A DNA stretch of 64,000 nucleotides from the NCBI GenBank assembly GCA_025677835.1, contig JAIXMR010000016.1, forward strand, positions 248,001-312,000. The letters are read 5' to 3'. This document shows, piece after piece, positions 60,487-64,000 of this stretch. The notes below the pieces were generated by a model that ran no database searches, was not told where the DNA came from, and saw only the letters and a list, made by a program, of their open reading frames with translations. A program made the translations under genes and the position numbers. Source of the DNA: Sporodiniella umbellata. Lineage: Eukaryota > Mucoromycota > Mucoromycetes > Mucorales > Rhizopodaceae. Numbering within the stretch: position 1 is the stretch's first letter; each line of letters begins with the position of its first letter.

Positions 60487-61305
60487 TTATTTGGATTTGT
60501 AGGCGCTTGAGACAGATTGGCCGAGACATTCTGCAACAGAGACAAACTTGTAGCTCTTCTTGCCTTTGATGTATTGGATAACCCAAGGAACCAACTTGGT
60601 CACGGTCTTTTGGTGAACGTCGTGTTGAAGAGCGATATGGCCATTGGGCTTGTTTTTGTTATCCTTTTCAATCACGCTCTTGTAATTGGCTTGCTCTTTG
60701 GAAAGATCTGAGGTGTCCTTGTATCTCCAGTCGTTGGAATCAATATCCCAGAGGATGACCTTGTAACCCAATTGGCCAAGAACAGCAAGCGTGTTGTCAT
60801 CATAAGCACCCGAGGGGGGACGCATGTAGTTGGGAATCTTGTTAATGGCCTTCTTGAAGATCGCTTCAAGCTTGGTCATTTCGGATTTGATGGCAGAGCT
60901 AGAAAGGCCGTTCAACTCCTTATGGCTATAGGTGTGGCTGGCAATCTGGTGACCCTTGTCGTAAACATGCTTGATTACATCCTTGTATGACTTGGTACCA
61001 GCTGGGGTCTTGACGCTTTGGGTATCAACATCCCTATACAAACGTTAGATTTCGTTCACTCAACCGGTAGAAACTTACACCCAATTGGCTCCGTTCATGA
61101 AGAAAGTGGCAGTAACGTCTTCCGATCGGAGCTTATCAGCCAGAGCCCAAGTATATTCATAAGGTCCATCGTCAAAAGTCAATGCAATCGTGCCAGGAAC
61201 GGAACAAGTATGATATACTTTGGCACTCACAACTCGCTTTTCAATAGGACTAGCGGAAACAGCTGAGGCAATAGCAGCCAATGATGCAATAAGAGTAAAA
61301 CGCAT
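60487..61305 (-). CDS. Secreted polysaccharide (chitin) deacetylase
   Basis: Two exons (61079-61305 and 60487-61033) join in phase to 257 aa; the donor/acceptor join gives GANWV-DVDTQS. The signal peptide is MRFTLIASLAAIASAVSASP, followed by a possible dibasic site (IEKR). CE4/NodB motifs are IALTFDDGPYEYTWALAD, IASHTYSHKEL, MRPPSGAYDDNTLAVLGQ, VILWDIDSNDW and GHIALQHDVHQKT. All five catalytic motifs are canonical. There is no GPI tail, so it is a soluble secreted enzyme, unlike the longer enzyme at 32.7 kb. It deacetylates chitin or chito-oligosaccharides in the wall or outside the cell. Confidence 0.93.
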
Positions 61306-63840
61306 ATTTAAGTAAAGGAAAGTAAAAAAAAATAAAGAATTATCGGTGTGGGTCAAAGTTCTATGGTCTCCTTTTATATCAATTTTTTTTTTTTTTTTTG
61401 GGTGCGCACCCAAAATGTCTCAAATTAAATGTTGCGCTCGTTTTTTTTACCATTGGTTCTCCACTCCCCTTATTGTGTAAAAATAATCCTTTGCTCCGCC
61501 TTTTTCCCAAAAGTAAACTTCTGAATGTTACCCGGTATACTGATATCGAGCGTTGCCTCCCCCCACCAACGATCTATACCCTCAGGTTCTATAGGAAGCG
61601 ATGGATTTCCTCATCTTTGTATTTAATAAACATCAGCAAAAGTTTGACTGAGCCTTCTCTAGATTTGAACGTATAATTAAAATACAGTTATTTTTAGCAT
61701 TGCGCTTATTGTGAGCGATCAATAAAAGTAACACAAGCTTACGACTATTTATATAGTAGGCTTGACTGGAACGATCAACACACGTAACACACGATTCTGT
61801 GTAGGAAGCGTTCGCCATGGCTAGGCTGGCACATTGTGTAAAACTACCTTTTTATTATTATTGAAAGCTACTCTAGAAATACCACATAAAGACATGCATG
61901 GAAAATAACAAAAAAAATGCAACTGAATACATCCTATGCAGACTTTAGCTTATGTTTGGTGTTCTATTGAAATCTACAAAAAAAAAAAAAAAAAGCCTTC
62001 AGCCTTTTAATTTACACGTTCTTTAAAAGAGGACAAAATAAGGAGAACTTCTATTTTCTCTACAACGTGTTTGTTTCTTTTTTAAAAACGTATAAACCCT
62101 TTCGTAGTGCCATGAAGTCACCTCGAAAGCATTGTCAATTGCCAATTGTAGAAACGTGTTCCTGTCGTCTTGTTTTTTACCGGGAACAGCCTGTGACACA
62201 AAGGTGCGTTTTGTTTTTTCTGTTACACCATCAAGATTTTTAAAAAAAGAAAGTTGGAATGTACAGTGTCTCATTGGTTGCTAGGATATCTACAAGAGAG
62301 GATGATCTGATTTTCAATATGGAATTCCTTTTTTCATGCTCCCGAAAAAGGGTAGATAGTTCATCAATCTGGTGTATTCCTAAATGAATAGAGCAAAGCT
62401 CTAAAAAGTATAGAGTAACTTTTTAAATTTTTTTAGGCTTTGTATCGTATTTAAAATTCAATTAACTAGCTCAACTAGGGAGAGAGAGAGGCCATGTGCA
62501 GTACTTTAGTCCTTAGTAAACCATTGAAAGATAGTCACTTATTTATCCCAGTTTAATTAACACAGGCTCTAGCTCAGCTTTGATACTGAAAGACCAGCCT
62601 GCAGTACAAAAAAAAAAAAAGATGCTAAACGTCTTAATCGTCTCAACAAGTCTTTGAAAATTTCTAAGCTGCCCTTGATTTTTTTAATACATTGTAATAC
62701 CTATCAATAGGTTTACATGCATTTATTAATTGGTGAAAAAAGAGTAGTATGATGTTTAAGAATAAGGTTCTACTCTTTTACTGTTTGAAAACACCGAACC
62801 AGGAATATTTGGAACCGTGTGAGTCTAGACAGATTCACAAGTGTGACCTAAAGTAGCTTTGGCTTACAACAATAGCTTGGGTTTCAATTGGCCAACACTG
62901 ACTTTTGGCTGTTGTTATTTCAATCACTCCAAAAAAAAAAAAAAACACTAAAAAAAAAAACTAGGGACAAAGTATTAAATATTAGTAACGTCATATAGTA
63001 TGGCTTCAAGAGAGTATAGTCCAAGGCCCCTGATAGTTGACAACAGTCTTTTTAAACGTTTGAATCATTACTGAAAAAGGCAATATACAGTGTTCCGAAA
63101 AAAGCAATCTTATAACCCTATCTAAGAGCAATAAAAAAGTGGGGTTATCTTTGAAAGTAAACGCCCGCTCGGCAGCTAAAGAACTGAAGCCATTAGGGGG
63201 AAGGAGGGGTACAGGGAATAACCAATATTAAACGTAAAATGCTTTATAACCCTTGTCAGCTTTTGCAGGCCAGTAAAAAAAATACCATACTCCTATATAA
63301 TACCCTGTTTCCCAAAAAAAAAAAAAAAAAAGGAATAGAAAAAATCGATTGAGCCAGTATGGTCAAGTAAAACCGATATTACACTATTCCAACACTACAA
63401 TGTGTACAGCAAACTTTTACACTCAAAGAAAGGCGGTTTTTATCTTTTTTTTTTTTGATTATTTCTGTCTCTACGTTTTACTTGTAAAAAAAAAAAAAAA
63501 AACGCACGTCTTTTCTAAAGATGAAAGGCTAACAATCAATCAGCCATTAAAAGATTTTGTGTATCTTGAGAGTGATACATTAGGGAACGTTCTGAGGTTT
63601 AATCATGTACAAACAAACAAAAGCCACCACCACTCTGGCCATTGAAAACAAGTAGGGTGTATTGAGAGAGGCACCATACCGCTTTCAGTGAATAAAAATT
63701 CTCTACTCGTTTGACTATGTCCAGCCAAAAACAAAGTCACATATCGTGACCTTTTGTGACTTCAAAAACAATCAGGACAGACCCGTTCAAAATGAACTGC
63801 GTTCAATTTATCCCCTAGACTTTTAGTGTTGTTTCAATCA
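61306..63840. other. Gene-poor interval
   Basis: About 2.5 kb. Begins with the upstream region of the deacetylase and ends with the upstream region of the gene starting at 63841. Contains poly-A runs and a GAGAGAGAG stretch near 62481. Apart from the weak ORF at 62023-62274, nothing is supported. Confidence 0.45.
62023..62274 (-). CDS. Weak hypothetical ORF
   Basis: An 83-codon ORF starting MRHCTFQLSFFKNLDGVTEK, with a fairly even composition over the first 65 residues, then low-quality sequence. No family is recognised. It may be one exon of a larger gene or a degenerate copy of a repeated gene. Confidence 0.25.
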   Translation of the reverse strand: MRHCTFQLSFFKNLDGVTEKTKRTFVSQAVPGKKQDDRNTFLQLAIDNAFEVTSWHYERVYTFLKKKQTRCRENRSSPYFVLF

Positions 63841-64000
63841 ATGTTACGATTCCTAGCGATCCGGCCAAGCACTTGCACTGCATTGAAAAGAAATGTCTTT
63901 ATCAAGGCGCCTGCGCGGTGCCTTTCGATGAGCACCCCTCAATTTCGTAAAGGGGATTCTAAAAAAGTTTCTCCATCAGAGGCCATTCAAACCAAATCGT
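63841..64000 (+). CDS. 5' end of a probable mitochondrial precursor (runs off right edge)
   Basis: An ATG at 63841 opens a frame that stays open to base 64000. It begins MLRFLAIRPSTCTALKRNVF and continues IKAPARCLSMSTPQFRKGDS. The first 30 residues are rich in Arg, Ser and Ala with no acidic residue, as in a matrix-targeting presequence, and RCLSMS resembles a processing site. The sequence is GC-richer than the upstream flank. The mature protein is not visible, so no function can be given. Confidence 0.6.
   Translation, partial: MLRFLAIRPSTCTALKRNVFIKAPARCLSMSTPQFRKGDSKKVSPSEAIQTKS

Noticed and set aside
61633..61818. Minus-strand ORF MANASYTESCVTCVDRSS
   Set aside because: The start looks protein-like, but the frame degrades after about 25 codons and no downstream exon was found.

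Overview
This 64 kb window looks like nuclear DNA of an early-diverging fungus, most likely a member of the Mucorales (Mucoromycota). Genes are densely split by short GT-AG introns (about 45-110 bp, often with CTAAC-like branch points). The intergenic DNA is AT-rich and full of poly-A/poly-T runs. The gene set includes chitin deacetylases, a golgin, SAGA and U3 snoRNP subunits, a P5-type ATPase, a BEACH protein and an APC permease. I saw no bacterial operons, rRNA, tRNA, CRISPR array or virus. The assignment rests on gene structure and protein families, not on a database match.

Layout. 1-9.7 kb is gene-dense: a WDR81/LvsF-like pseudokinase-BEACH gene running off the left edge (-), a CMC1-type twin Cx9C protein (+), a triose-phosphate/nucleotide-sugar type transporter (-), a WHIM-domain chromatin protein (+) and a type I asparaginase with ankyrin repeats (+). 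9.7-14.5 kb is an AT-rich gene desert. 14.5-17.5 kb holds two minus-strand genes whose exons are mostly missed by simple ORF calling: a white-collar-type GATA factor and the SAGA subunit SGF73/ATXN7. 17.5-20.7 kb is another desert. 20.7-25.1 kb is a large P5-type ATPase with an unusual secreted cysteine-rich N-terminus. 25.5-26.2 kb is a decayed Tc1/mariner-like element with terminal inverted repeats and TA target duplication. 26.8-45.8 kb carries an APC amino-acid permease, an ERA-like GTPase, an SH3-EH protein, a GPI-type chitin deacetylase, a GM130-like golgin with 19 near-identical internal repeats, a membrane-anchored coiled-coil protein with a dynein-adaptor CC1 box, a C2H2 factor and a FetB/ALS3-type (UPF0014) permease. 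45.8-53 kb is sparse, with transposase remains and one small CRIB protein of the CDC42SE type. 53-61.3 kb contains a small acidic/proline-rich protein, a coiled-coil protein, a three-RRM protein, UTP13 and a second chitin deacetylase. The last 160 bases open a probable mitochondrial precursor.

Shared themes. Several genes serve endomembranes and the cytoskeleton (WDR81-like, golgin, dynein-adaptor-like, SH3-EH, CDC42 effector). Several serve the nucleus (SGF73, GATA, WHIM, C2H2, UTP13, RRM). Two remodel cell-wall chitin. There is no sign that neighbouring genes form a cluster for one pathway. Convergent gene pairs often lie very close, with only 33 bp between the CMC1 and transporter stop codons and 40 bp between the ERA and SH3-EH stop codons.

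The points most worth follow-up are the P5 ATPase with an added ectodomain and altered M4 motif, the tail-anchored CC1-box protein, the fast-evolving repeat array in the golgin, the TA-flanked transposon relic, and the recurrent T(n)A(n) palindromes. Exon joins given below were checked by phase where stated. Others are approximate.
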